Shown: positions 34,445 to 44,929 of the stretch, in pieces | Layout of the letters: every line of letters begins with the position of its first letter | Position numbering within the stretch: the stretch's first letter is position 1 | Notes under the pieces: generated by a model | Database searches by the model: none | Told to the model about the DNA's origin: nothing | What the model saw: the letters and a program-made list of their open reading frames with translations, nothing else | Assembly: GCA_013339765.2 (NCBI GenBank) | Contig: JABSTR010000946.1 | Span: 1 to 64,000, forward strand | Length of the DNA: 64,000 bases | Reading direction: 5' to 3' | Source of the DNA: Haemaphysalis longicornis | Lineage: Eukaryota; Arthropoda; Arachnida; Ixodida; Ixodidae | Translations under genes and position numbers: made by a program

Positions 34445-35880
34445 GCATACGGTCTATCCAGTGAGTTCTGTCATTGGTTCGGCAGTTATGCGTGGTCCAG
34501 CGGTAGCGCGTCGGGTTCCGCGTGTCTGTCACTCGACCAGGAGCGGCCGAAGGGCCTCTGGGAACGCGCACACGTGTTCGTGAATGCGCTACGAAATTAA
34601 TACAGCAAGGAGGGAAAAAAATGCTCGGAAACACAAAAGAGGAAGGGTCCAACGTCCTGAAGTTTCGCGAAGTTTTGGGGGAGCAATCCAAGGAACAAAA
34701 AGAGACGAACCCGCCCGGGGGACCCGTTCCGGGAACCGAGGGGTCTCGTGCGGGGAACTGGTTGCCTCCCTCGAAGTCCCCCTCCCCACCCGCCTTCCTT
34801 CTCCTTCCTTCCTTTGCTGGTTCTTGGTTCTGGGTGGCGGTAAAAACAGAAACTGATTGTAACTTAGCGGCTACTTTCATACAGTTTGTCTTACATTGAC
34901 AAATCATTTGTAGTCCCTGAACATGATGCACTTTCGCTACTGCCACTTCCACCGAAGATTACATGGGTCGCTTTTAACACTTTTGGTCACTTCGAAACAG
35001 ACGGCATAAACTCTTTCATGGCTTTAGTTGACAGAATGGCTACATGCGACCGACAAAAATCGCGAAGGCTGCTCGGATTCTCGCCGTATGGCCCGGCCAT
35101 GCGCATTAGTCGGATGCATGTATGCCACAAACTGGGTTCCTTCCCCGTACGGCGGCTGCTGTGAACATGCGCAGCTGTGAGCGGCTGCTGCGAACAGAAA
35201 ACAAAAGAAAGCTGCGTCCCTGGATACACTTCGCAAATTTCTCAAGCGCGTGAACATGGAAGGCGGACTTTCTGTGAACAGGCTGTGCTAAAAACGTTCC
35301 TGGCTGTTATGTGTTTAATGCAAGTGTTAGTCCTCAATAAGTTCAGAACGGAATAACTCGATCTACAAGGAAACTCGTAGCAACAGTCCCCCGTCCACTC
35401 AGCAGGGCCCGAGCTAAAAATTAGGCGCAAAAAGGAAAGCACTAAAATCCATTTTTTTACGTCTTCTTGCTGTCGTTGATTTGTGAGTACATTCCCTTGC
35501 ACGGCGTAGTTACGGCAGGAAATCTTGCTCGCAGGTGGAGGTAAGCTTAACAACCACGTGCGGATTTTGTAAAGGGCATTAGCACTCTTCAATTGCAAGG
35601 AAAACATACATCCATTAATTGTAGTGCAACACCGTACGCACAAATAGCCGGTATATCGTGCTTACCTTGGCTAGACGGCCAACGCCGCTGCAACGCGCCG
35701 TCCAAGCAGAGACTGCGTCCCACCCGACGACCGCGCGTTGAGGAGTCCGAAAACACCACAGACAGGCAAAGAAACGCAGGGAAGGCAGACAAAAACGTGG
35801 AGGGGTGAGCCCTCAACTAGCGCCGCAGGGTGCCGGGCACAGAGGAGGAGGTAGTGAGCGGCAGTGAGAGGCGCCGAGCC
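34445..35880. other. Spacer with accidental frames
   Basis: Right after the SINE, gcgtggtccagcggtagcgc resembles an A-box, but a B-box at proper spacing is not convincing. Frames of 90-187 codons at 34.4-35.2 kb overlap on both strands and lack domains. No supported gene. Confidence 0.45.
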
Positions 35881-35884
35881 GAGC

Positions 35885-36120
35885 TGCTCGCCCACATCCG
35901 TATAGGGGGAGAAATGGCTGGAAACGCTGATTGGTCAATGTGTGTGACGTCATTAAAATATGCATGACGTCATTATTTTTTTGGCGCTAGATTTGTTTGT
36001 TTAGTTGTTGTTTCTCCCCAGAAATTTTTCCCTAGTCTTTGGTAAAGCGCTAGAATGCCTCCCTAGTCTGCCTAGTCCCCGCGCTTGGCCAAAATGGCGG
36101 AAAGCTCTTGCTCTTCAAGC
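35885..36120 (+). promoter_or_regulatory. Promoter-like segment, shared with 53.12-53.17 kb
   Basis: Contains gtatagggggagaaatggct, an inverted-CCAAT motif (gctgattggtcaa), two CRE-like tgacgtca words (35945-35952, 35966-35973) and, further on, ccaaaatggcgga (36091-36103), which resembles a YY1 initiator-region site. The first 40 or so bases match the - strand sequence at 53119-53160. Transcription is inferred, not shown. Confidence 0.35.
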
Positions 36121-36279
36121 GGGCTTCTTTGTGTTGAGATTGCAGAAGTTAGCTACTGAAGGGAAAATGTGTTAAAGACATGCATATACCTTAAAATTCG
36201 ACCGATGCAATCGTCGCTTTCAGGCAAGAAGAATCTGGTTATTCATCATGGTGTGGTGTGTTGAGTTTCAGCACACTGC

Positions 36280-36488
36280 AGATGCCACTGCCCGCAGTAA
36301 AAAAGGTGAGGCATCCATGTGCTCTGTTATTAGTGCTCGGTTATTTTTATTTTGGCCTTCTTGTTTACTTTAAACATTCCTTTTACGTGAACTTTTTGGG
36401 TCCGGTTGTTTTTCTTTTGCAGAAGGTGCACGCTCCACGTGCGTCATTCCATGAACTCAGTGTTCAGGGGAAAAAAAAAGGGAGATAA
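36280..36488 (+). other. Possible short exons downstream of the promoter-like segment
   Basis: CAG|ATGCCACTGCCC (about 36280) runs in frame for eight codons to a donor AAG|GTGAGG. A strong acceptor (gtttttcttttgcag, 36408-36422) precedes AAGGTGCACGCTCC, open for a further 20 or so codons. The frames are also open straight through, so splicing is not required. No domain; may be a non-coding transcript or nothing. Confidence 0.2.
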
Positions 36489-36869
36489 AACAAGTTTTGA
36501 CGACAGATTTGTTCGTGGAGCGATCGCATTGTATTCCATATTTTTCCTGCGTGGCGTGTGCAGGTATTGTTGCGCCTGTGCACTGAAATGACGACCGTCC
36601 CTGTGGAAATGACGATCACCCCCTTTGTCCACCCTGTTCAGAGCCTCAACCTTAGCAGCAAGGCGTACTTTCTAATAACATTTCGAGACCGCTTCCAACA
36701 TTCCACAAATAATAAGCTTAAGCGCTTGCCTATCGTGAAATTCCTGATAGCAGATTGACATGTTGTGTTGACATGGACAGTGCATGCTTTAACGGCGGCG
36801 TGAATCACGAAAAATGGGTTTAGATTGCGATGTGGTGTGGCTACGCAGCGCAAGTGTGAAGGCCCGTTC

Positions 36870-36994
36870 GCACTTGCGACTGGAGCGATAGAAGCGACGC
36901 GATTGCTGTCCGCGGCGACAAAAATTGGTCGAGACCAAACGAACAAGGAAAGCGGCAGAAATCTCGTCGCTTCTACCGCTCCAGTCGCAAGTGC
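36870..36994. mobile_element. 125-bp palindromic MITE
   Basis: A 30-bp left arm (gcacttgcgactggagcg continuing to gaagcgacg at 36899) is matched by its reverse complement at 36965-36994 with one mismatch. Another copy of the outer word cacttgcgactgg follows at 36995-37007. It could fold into a long hairpin. Confidence 0.75.
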
Positions 36995-37484
36995 ACTTGC
37001 GACTGGAAAGAAACATATGTAGGTCATGTAATTGTCCTGTATTTCCCATGAAATACTCTGTGTTTGATGCCTAATAAAATAAGCTGTATCCAAAAGCTGA
37101 ACCTAATCGGCGGGGGCTTACAGCGAATGTATGACACGCTTCTATTTTTGTGCGCCTTCGGAAAACCCTGTTGCAGTAGACGATTACTTGTGGCTTCGCC
37201 GGAATGTTTTTTGTTGTTTTACTCACAGAGCCTGCCTGACAGTACATCTGCCAGGTGGTAAGTGCGAGGCTCCTACAAAATAAGGCAAGAGCAACTCGCA
37301 AGACCTGGCATAGCACAAAACTTGATATGGCTGTGGCTATTCTCATTGCATCCGTGATAATCCCTTGTATAAATTTTTCGCGGCAGTTGTTTCTCGTTAG
37401 CCGACTGGGACCGCATGACAACCTGCCAGTAAATTTCTTTTGAACCCACTGTTCCGGCATCCATGAAAATTCCTTTTTAAAATT

Positions 37485-38010
37485 TCAGTCGGCTCCCGTT
37501 TGCTGTCTACAGAGATGTTTTTTCCACCAGCAAGACAGATAGATCTGCGCTGCTTTATGCACAAGCGATAAAACTATATGTTTCAATGGAGCCAGGCATA
37601 CATCGCATTTTGTGATAATGTGCTCAGGCAAGCCGAACAACAATGTGCATAGTGAAACTAGTAAGGCTTGAGCCTGGAGATTAGCTATGTTATGGCTAGC
37701 AAGAAATGAGCAACCGCGGGTAAATGTAACAAAAACGTTTTCAAGGAGGGACTTGCAATAATTTATGTGCACGCCGCCATTATTGCTGCTCGCGAACTTC
37801 ATGCCCCCATGGATGCAGCACTAACGTATCTGGTAATACTTCAGGGTCTTGGGCATCTTGCTGTCAATCTTTACATCACGCTTTTTCACTCCTGTGATAG
37901 TTCTAGTGTCTCTCTTCCAAAGCTGCACGTGGTTTGCAGCGCGGTATGCAGACATTTTTGCCATGAGCTCATCAAATGTGGCAACCAATGGAAAGTACCT
38001 CGTGGCCAGT
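37485..38010 (-). pseudogene. Transposase-derived fragment, MULE/ZSWIM-like N-terminal region
   Basis: The - strand frame is open for about 170 codons with a single TAG near 37810. It reads RYFPLVATFDELMAKMSAY, then KRDTRTITGVKKRDVK, KTLKYYQIR, stop, CCIHGGMKFASSNNGG and further. The run YYxIxYxCIHGGxK(F) is the signature of the zinc-cluster N-terminus in ZSWIM-type, MULE-derived proteins. The later part (VFVTFTRGCSFLA onward) fits less well. There is no start codon, DDE domain or SWIM finger, so it is a fragment. Family call from memory. Confidence 0.45.
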
Positions 38011-38387
38011 TTCCTTCATTCCTTGCGATGGAGCACGTTGGTTGTGGCATCAGTCCTTAATTGAGGTGGTGTGGTGGAGCAATGAACGAGTGCTGGTGGA
38101 TGTGCAGCTACTGCAGAGGAGGCCTCCCCCTTTGGCGCGCTGCAGCCAGTCAATGTGGCCCAGGGCCTGCTGCTCTACCGCCATCCCGATTGTCCACACC
38201 CCCGCCTTGGCCAGCGACTTGTGGCACTGTGAGCTCCAAAGCAAGCACAGGCGCCTTTGCGGTAATCACCCTCCAACTGCCACCAATTTGGTTTCGGCAA
38301 GGTGACCAGCGGCAGCGCACACATCAGCAGCCCTACAGCCAAAGGCTGTCTGTTGGGAGCAGCCACAGTCTTGGGCGGCCACCTTAC

Positions 38388-39040
38388 TCACAGCCGAGGT
38401 GGCCATCCGGTCCTGGCACGGAGCTGCTTGGCGGCCTGGCAGAAGCCATCTCGGTGGTCCAGCATGAGCCCCAGGTAGCGCACCCTGGTCTTCCACCCGA
38501 GCTGCTCGCTGTCGGTTTGCAGGCATGTGACCCTGCAGCAGGCCTGGGTGTCCCAGTGAACAAGCATCGCCTCCATCTCGGTGCCCGACAGCTGCAGGCT
38601 GACATTGGCGAGCTTGGCCCGCACTGCATCCGGGGGTGCCTGCAGCTGCAGAACGACGCCTCGGCAGCCCGCCATGGGGCCTAGTGCCTACAGGGCCGCG
38701 GCGGCGGCGTACACAGACAGGTACACCCTGTGCGCCCTTCTACTGATAGTGCCACTGATAGTGCCACTGTGACCATGTTGAAGAGTAAGGGGCTGACGAC
38801 TGTGCCCTACAGGGTGCCCACATCCACTGGTTGAGGCACTGACAGGGCGTTGCCTGCCTGCCTTTGTGCCATGAGGCCCGTCACGAACGCCTCGACGGAG
38901 CCCCGCAGCTTGTCCGCAATGCCGGCCTCCTTTATGGCCAGGGAGATGACAGGGTGCTGGAGGTTGTTGAAGGCACCCTTTATTCCCTCCCCCCCCCCCC
39001 CCCCCCCCCGATAGAAAAAAAAAGCGCGGAAGTTTGCAAG
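38388..39040 (-). pseudogene. LINE reverse transcriptase fragment, heavily decayed
   Basis: Shifting - strand frames give IKGAFNNLQHPVISLAIKEA (region of the first catalytic Asp, here lost), GTVVSPLLFNMV (from the usual PQGSVLSPLLFN) and, after a lost YADD, AKLANVSLQLSGTEME, then TRVRYLGLMLDHRDGF. The last matches the RT thumb motif (YLGLxLDxxL). A run of about 20 C lies at 38989-39009. The clade may be the same as the fragment at 2.5-3.2 kb, but this is not certain. Confidence 0.6.
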
Positions 39041-39049
39041 CGCCCTTAA

Positions 39050-40002
39050 CCCTTTGAGGGTCGAATTTTTTTGAAAAGAACTTTCCCTGGTGGTCAAATT
39101 AGTTTATTGCAGATTTGGAATGGACAAAATGTCTAAAGTCATGATTAAATGGTAAAAAATTATCAGGAACAGTATTTTGGGGTCAGCATCACTTAGAACT
39201 GAAAAATGTTCAATAGTATTTCAGAGTGTGGTATTCCTTGAAACACGGGTCTATGCACAGTGGCTTATCGAAGTCTGCACACATACAGCGCATGTCCGAA
39301 AATGAGCTGTCTTCTTCCGAAGAAAGGCTGTCTTCCGATTCAGACTCGGTGAAAGGAGTAAACTCAGAGTCAGAAGAGTCATCGCGGTCGGTGTCATCAG
39401 AGCGGGCAGTTCGTTGGGCCATATCGCCGCTTTGCCGTGCGTCTGAAGAACTCGAAGGCAACCCAGTAAACGAGGAGAGCGAGAATAACTCATGCGCACC
39501 GGTGATAAACAAGCTAATAGCAGCGCCAATATAGATAGAAATCAACTTCCGCCGCCCCCACAATGGAGTCTCCGATTAGGTTACTTCAGTTTCAAGCAAG
39601 GAGGGCAAGAATACCTAGTGAGCATGGGTAATAAACCAGATAAGAGCAGCGCCAATATAGATCGAAATCAACTTCCGCCGCCCCTGATAGCAAGCGTCGA
39701 TCAAGTTTCGCGCGCCTCCGATGCGATCACGTGGCGAACCTGAAACCACAAAACGCGTTAACACGTACAGATGCCGTAACGCGCCGAAGCCAGAGAGTTC
39801 TGTTTTTCACCGCAAGAAGGTAGCACAATCAAATTTCAAACACTTCTTGTAAGTCCCAGGAGGTGGCAGCACCTCCCAGGGAGCATGCATCGTTAATATG
39901 GTGCGAAATTTCAAACGGATGCTCGAAATCGTACCCGTACGGCAAAGACCTTGCGGGACGGAAAACCGCCGCAGTACACGTACGGCAAAAACCCTCAAAG
40001 GG
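39050..40002. mobile_element. Non-autonomous piggyBac element, 953 bp, with TTAA duplications
   Basis: TTAA at 39046-39049 and 40003-40006 brackets 12-bp perfect TIRs CCCTTTGAGGGT / ACCCTCAAAGGG. TTAA targeting, CCC ends and the internal remnant of a piggyBac C-terminus (listed separately) make the assignment firm. An internal block (gcagcgccaatatagat continuing to cttccgccgcccc) is duplicated at about 39513-39558 and 39646-39684. The left neighbour is a decayed LINE; the right neighbour is another dispersed repeat beginning at the same TTAA. Confidence 0.9.
39210..39422 (-). pseudogene. Internally deleted piggyBac transposase ORF (70 codons)
   Basis: The frame begins MAQRTARSDDTDRDD at ATG 39422-39420 and is strongly acidic and Ser-rich (SDSEFTPFTESESEDSLSSE), like the N-terminal head of piggyBac transposases. 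It then joins in frame to CADFDKPLCIDPCFKEYHT and ends LKYY. The PLCxxPCFxxYHT motif is the C-terminal cysteine-rich zinc-binding region of the same transposase. The whole catalytic DDD core is missing, so it cannot transpose. The frame is also open upstream to 39563. If expressed it would be a small acidic protein carrying part of the end-binding finger. Confidence 0.75.
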
Positions 40003-40085
40003 TTAAAGGCTATGAAGATAAAATACATGTTTGGTTCATTAAAAAGACTGCCTTGTCTCGATAACAATGATATCAGTCTTACAGT
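40003..40085 (+). repeat. Dispersed repeat fragment, also at 56068-56150
   Basis: ttaaaggctatgaagataaa followed by atacatgtttggttcattaa and further resembles ttaaaggaaccgtggagaca and the sequence after it at 56068, over about 80 bp. It starts at a TTAA, which is also the right target duplication of the piggyBac element. Probably a MITE end. Confidence 0.5.
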
Positions 40086-43000
40086 AAACTTCAAAGGAAT
40101 TATCGATATATTAAATTAAACATTTGAAGCAATGGCGAATCCCCGCCCACTTTCCGGCGGCGATTTCACTATGACAGCACAGGATCTTGTTGGATGATTG
40201 GTGCCCAATGACCTAAGTCATCGCCAAGGAACATGATTGCGCGATTTTAGAGGGGCCTTCATTGATCTTATCATTTGATCTTATCACGCGCAAGAACAGC
40301 GCTGTTAAGGGCGAAAATTACATGAACCTGGCAATATTAGTCCACACGCAAAGCGGAATAATTCAGCCATCGGCATTTGTTAAGTCATGCCAGTTTAAAT
40401 TTGTGCTTCTGTTTTGAGTCTCATCGGGGCGGAGAACATTTCTGCACAACCCAAATGTAGAGTCTGCTGTAATGAGCTTGGTGTTCTCAAATAGTTGCAT
40501 TCCTAGCGGTCACGTTTTCAATGCTTCGTGCATAAATGCCCTATAATCTGCCTGAAGGCGTGTACTATCAAGTTATACCTTTTCTGGAGCAGCCACCCCC
40601 TTTAGTTACCACTCCCAGATGAGGTAGAGCAAGTCACTGCAAAGTTCGCCAAGTGTATCGAACTTTATATTTAGCAAGAAAAAATAATAACGCAAATACG
40701 GCGATGTCTGACCATACTCTTGCGGGTAGGCATGTTCTGTGCAAGCTGAGCAAAATATTGCTACGTTTTGAATTTTGTCGTGAGATCTGATGAAAGAGTT
40801 ATAATGCGGTCCTACCATTTTGGTTTCAAACTTTAATGAAAGGACATACTTTTTTAGCTGACGCGTGCGCTGCCATTTTTCAGCCGAGTACACACTGCCG
40901 GTTTTAAAGCTAAACGATAAAAAAAGTATTTGCAGTTCATGAGCATGGGCGGCTCTGGAATGTATAGGGCGCACAGAAGTTTTGTAGTTTTCGTTGCAGA
41001 CGCGGGAAATGAAATTATGTTTGAAAATCTTCTTGGTCCACCAGAAAACGAAAGATTGGGCAGCTGTGCAGAGCCAGCATGACCTTCGGGCATGGTGCGA
41101 TGCCCGAAACAAGTCAGCATTTTGTTTCCCGGAGTGCACCAAGAAAACATGCGTATTGGCATGGCCCCGTATACAGAAAGACCAAAGACTACCATGCTTT
41201 ACATGAAGCGGACAGTAATGACGCAGTTAAACTATTTCCTTGGTTGACAGCGACCGTGCTGTTCAAACTAAAGCATGGTTTCAGGTTACGACAGGATAGA
41301 TTGGCTAAAAATTGCAAAGTTGTTTACCGTGATAATTCCTTGGTTATTTCGGTTACTTAAGAAATGCCAGCAAGAGCTCGCGTCCAGGGGCCAGGAGCTA
41401 TTGAACTCATATGGGACTTGTGAATAGGGTTCCACCCCGTCTGACGCCTGCGAGCGTCACCTGAAATGGGCTCAGCGAAAGTTGTGTCTCTCTCTCTCTC
41501 TCTCTCTTCTTTGCCACCAGTACGAAAGTCCTTCACTTGCGCTGCGCACACTGCTATGGTTTTAAAATTGGGTGTAGCAGTGGATTGCAGCCAGAACAAA
41601 TATATATTTCATTCTTCATGTACTGATGCTACGCTGTCCCGATACACTCTGAGTAATCCTCTCCAACTTCGTGCATAATAAAATATTTGGGCCTTTACAG
41701 GAGTTGAATTTACATTTTCTCTCATTAAAAGTCACCTATCCGCTCCACCGTGGGTGCTTTCAATTACCAATTCAAACGCAAATACTGCATTCGGAATAAA
41801 ACAAGATAGATATTTTTTAGCTCGGAGACACAAGGTACTGTGGCATCGTGTAAATATTACGAAGTGAATATTTAAATATCAAAGAATGCATAATTGATCT
41901 GCACCGCACAACTTAACGTACAATGCAACCTCCATCGTCAAAAGACATCAGTGATCATGTAAGCATTAGTCACTGGAAGAAACTTACTATTCGATATCGC
42001 CGTTGTGACTCCGGCCCCTGAATATACACTGCTCTGGGTAGCCGCCGTCCAGGGAAAAAGCGGTCGTGGACGCAACGGAGGTGCTTTAGTTGTGATAGAG
42101 GTCGAATATGGCCATCTGATCGTTGTTACTGTCGCGACGCCGTCTGCCTGTGGCAGGGCTGGTGACCGTCGTGCCTTCACATTTAGGATAAAGTCTGGAA
42201 CTGGCTCGGGGAGCCGCAGCACGCCCTTTTTGTCGACCCGCTGTTTTGCAGTTTCCTAGGTTAGGGGAGAATACCGCCGAACAAATCTGCCTAATCGCGG
42301 GGGTGAAATTGACTGTCGCAACATCGCCGTCGGAAGGGGACAACACTCAGTGCGCGCAATCTGAGCCCACTCCAACAAAACTCTCCAGGCCTCGACAGAA
42401 ATGTGAAAAAGGAAGAATGAAGGGCTGACGCGAGAAGAGGGGCGTACCTTGCGGTGTGTCTCAATCGCAAAGGCCCTCTGCCCGCGCACGGCATTCATTC
42501 AGCTAAACTGCACGTTTCACCCATTACGTAGCCCATCGCATTCTTCAGTTACCTTGCACGAGTCTTGAATGTGTGCCCACGGCCGTTTGATCTCCCCCTT
42601 TCTAGGAGAGGGAGCGGCCGTGATCAGCCACTGCCGCTTGCACATTGTTCTGCTTAACATACAAAGATCGTCTGTTCCCTTTCGGGCCTGCATTGTACCA
42701 GTCTTCAACCATCAATGGCCGGCGGTCCCTCTTTTTTTCCGCCGCGAGTTAGTGCGGACCGTGGTGCAGACCACTCCATGCTTCCCCGGACGAGTCAATC
42801 TCCTGTGCTGAGAACAACTCAGCCGGCCAATTATTCTCGGTCTTGCCGCATGTCTCGCACAAAGGGATACAACGCATGCCTTTGGCGTCCCGTGCGCTGA
42901 GCTTACCCGAAGGCGCCGTCGCTTTTGGGGCTGCACCCCTCCGAAATCATCCCTCAGCGGTTCGCACCCCTCAGGCGCTTCGTTTTGTCACGGCCAGACT

Positions 43001-43140
43001 CGGCTCCCTTCCATGCGAAGGGTAGACATGCACTTTCGTAGCATTTCGTGGAAAGTGCCATTAGTGGCATTTTTGAAAAATATGCCGCTTTGTTCACAGG
43101 CGACGTACCAGGCATACAGGCAGCATGGCGATGGCCGAAA
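40086..43140. other. Spacer, no supported gene
   Basis: Mostly unique AT-rich DNA. A (CT)n microsatellite lies at 41486-41507. Frames at 40606-41195 on the - strand (up to 178 codons) and 42005-42346 on both strands overlap one another without domains; the 41938-42222 frame is Pro/Ala-rich. I could not decide whether any is an exon. Confidence 0.45.
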
Positions 43141-43213
43141 AAAATTTCGGAAGGAGGGAGGGGGGGGGGGGGGCTGAAGCCCGGTCAGCCCTCCCCCCCT
43201 GGCTACGCCACTG
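43141..43213. repeat. Poly(G) patch with flanking complementary C run
   Basis: ggagggagggg followed by a long G run (43153-43173), then gctgaagcccggtcagccct and a C run ending in ctggctacgccac. The ctggctacgccac word also follows the MITE at 24.72 kb, so this may be the edge of a dispersed element. Confidence 0.5.
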
Positions 43214-43481
43214 CATCAAGTAGCACGAGGGCTGCCACCTGCCTGGTAGTCTGGGTGTGCTCTAGCTCTGTCATTACGTTGGCAATGGAGTTCATCGCAG
43301 CCTGGTGCTGCCGGAAGCCTGTGAGCTGCTCTGAGATGTACATGTACTCCTTGGTTCTCCAATTTCGTGTGCCTGCTGCCAAAAACTTTTGCCCTTGCAA
43401 CAGCACTACGATTGGACTCGGCTTATCCACATCAAGTTGGTTTTTATCATTCTGAGTGCTTACCAGAGTAACTTCTTGCAC
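43203..43481 (-). other. Exon-like open frame, unidentified
   Basis: A 92-codon - strand frame contains SEQLTGFRQHQAAMNSIANV and MTELEHTQTTRQVAALVLLD with amphipathic, helix-like spacing of hydrophobic residues, and a Lys/Gln-rich start. It could be the C-terminal coil of a Myb/SANT-like transposon protein or a chance frame. It directly abuts the low-complexity patch. Confidence 0.25.
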
Positions 43482-43612
43482 AAGAAGTTATTACAGTAAA
43501 TCCCACCTTGAAAGCTTTTTTATTGTATGGCTTTACGTGTGGTTGCTCATATTTTACTAGCTGTAGCATAGCCAACCGTAACATATCCAGAGGGGTGAGC
43601 TGGGCAAGTTGG

Positions 43613-44396
43613 TATGTGTCATCTTAACAACAGCACGAAAAAGACTGGGACGAACGAAGCAGACAAGTCGAGTGATGATTCACAACTAGTTTTTTGTGGA
43701 ATGTGCACTAAACATAAACGTTGGCATCAACAGAAGAAAAGAGATGGAACACATTCCACTCGAACGTACTTCCTTGCCCTTTTCCCCCCGCCCCCCTCAC
43801 ATGACAAACACTGGTAAAGCCTTTTACTTGACACACATGATACTTCAGCTATGGACCACTGCCGAGCTGATAACAGAGTTGAGGAACATCAAGTTCAATG
43901 CCGCACTTGTGTTTGGCGGCATGTACTGGTTAAGAAGGCGAACTCTGTCACAAAGTACTGGCGATGTAACACAATCGCCTCCCAGTTTTCAAATGTTACA
44001 CGCTTCGATTATCTCTCGGCCTGTCTGCCTGGCACGTCTGGAAAGAAGTACACAAATGGGTTCCACCGTTGGTGTGCATCGTATACACGACTACCGAGCT
44101 CTTCTTACAGAAGGTGCTCTATGGGTCCACAATAGTACTGCATGAAACCTGCCCTGTTTCAGTGCCTTTTGTAGCAAAATGCCTTAGCAACCCATGCTGT
44201 TTCCTTGTCAATGAATGATAAGCTTGTCATTACAGAACACTTGTGGGTACCCTGTATTTTGTTTCCTTTCAACATTACAGGTTTGCAGCATGACGGGAAG
44301 GAGTGCAGAGACGCCTATGCTGCGATTGCTGGCGTTGTGCAAACAAGGGTACAATGAACTATTGCCTGCAAGACTGCAAGAGGATGGCACTGCCTA
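43613..44396 (+). other. Possible multi-exon gene remnant with terminal exon and poly(A) signal
   Basis: A frame at 43613-43760 (SQLVFCGMCTKHKRWHQQKK) and one at 43851-44135 (QVQCRTCVWRHVLVKKANS, then TKYWRC) are Cys/Lys-rich; YWRC recalls FLYWCH-type zinc fingers, weakly. A convincing acceptor (tttcctttcaacattacag at 44262-44280) precedes an exon that is open as LQHDGKECRDAYAAIAGVV or in the alternative frame ending LPARLQEDGTA. An ataaataaa poly(A) signal lies at about 44417. Function unknown; probably a decayed transposon gene. Confidence 0.25.
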
Positions 44397-44929
44397 AAGT
44401 TATTCTTTGTTAGAGTATAAATAAATTTCAAGGTCTGAACCCAATACCCATGTACCCTCAATAATAAAGTGTACCTCAATAATAAAGTGTGTCCACATCT
44501 TTTGACAGCTGTGTCTGTTTACTTTTCATGCAAACCTGCGACCACTGAATATGTAGCCATGCATGCAAGCAAAAAAGAAAAATACACTGAAAATGACTGA
44601 CTAAAAGACGCATCCCGTTCCCATCAGGTGCAATTTTCAGTGGACTACCACTTCTAAACGTGCTGACTTCTGTTAATCATTTCAGTTTGCACCATGCTAT
44701 AAATGGCTGATGATACATGTGTTTAAGCGAAGTCCTGGGAACAAATAGAATTCTTTTATTCAATTTACAATTTCCTGTCGGCCTGAGTGGAAAAAAAAAT
44801 GCAAACCAACTGATTGGTTAGCAAAAAACCTGCGGTGTCCTTGGACGTATCCAACTGAAGAATGGTGTGCCACAAATGGGAAACTTCAAACAGAATTTTT
44901 TGCTTTTGAACACTGAAAAGCATTATTGA

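Noticed and set aside
40606..41195. 178-codon frame on the - strand as a gene
   Set aside because: Three overlapping frames on both strands are equally open in AT-rich DNA, and I could find no domain or splice signal to choose among them.
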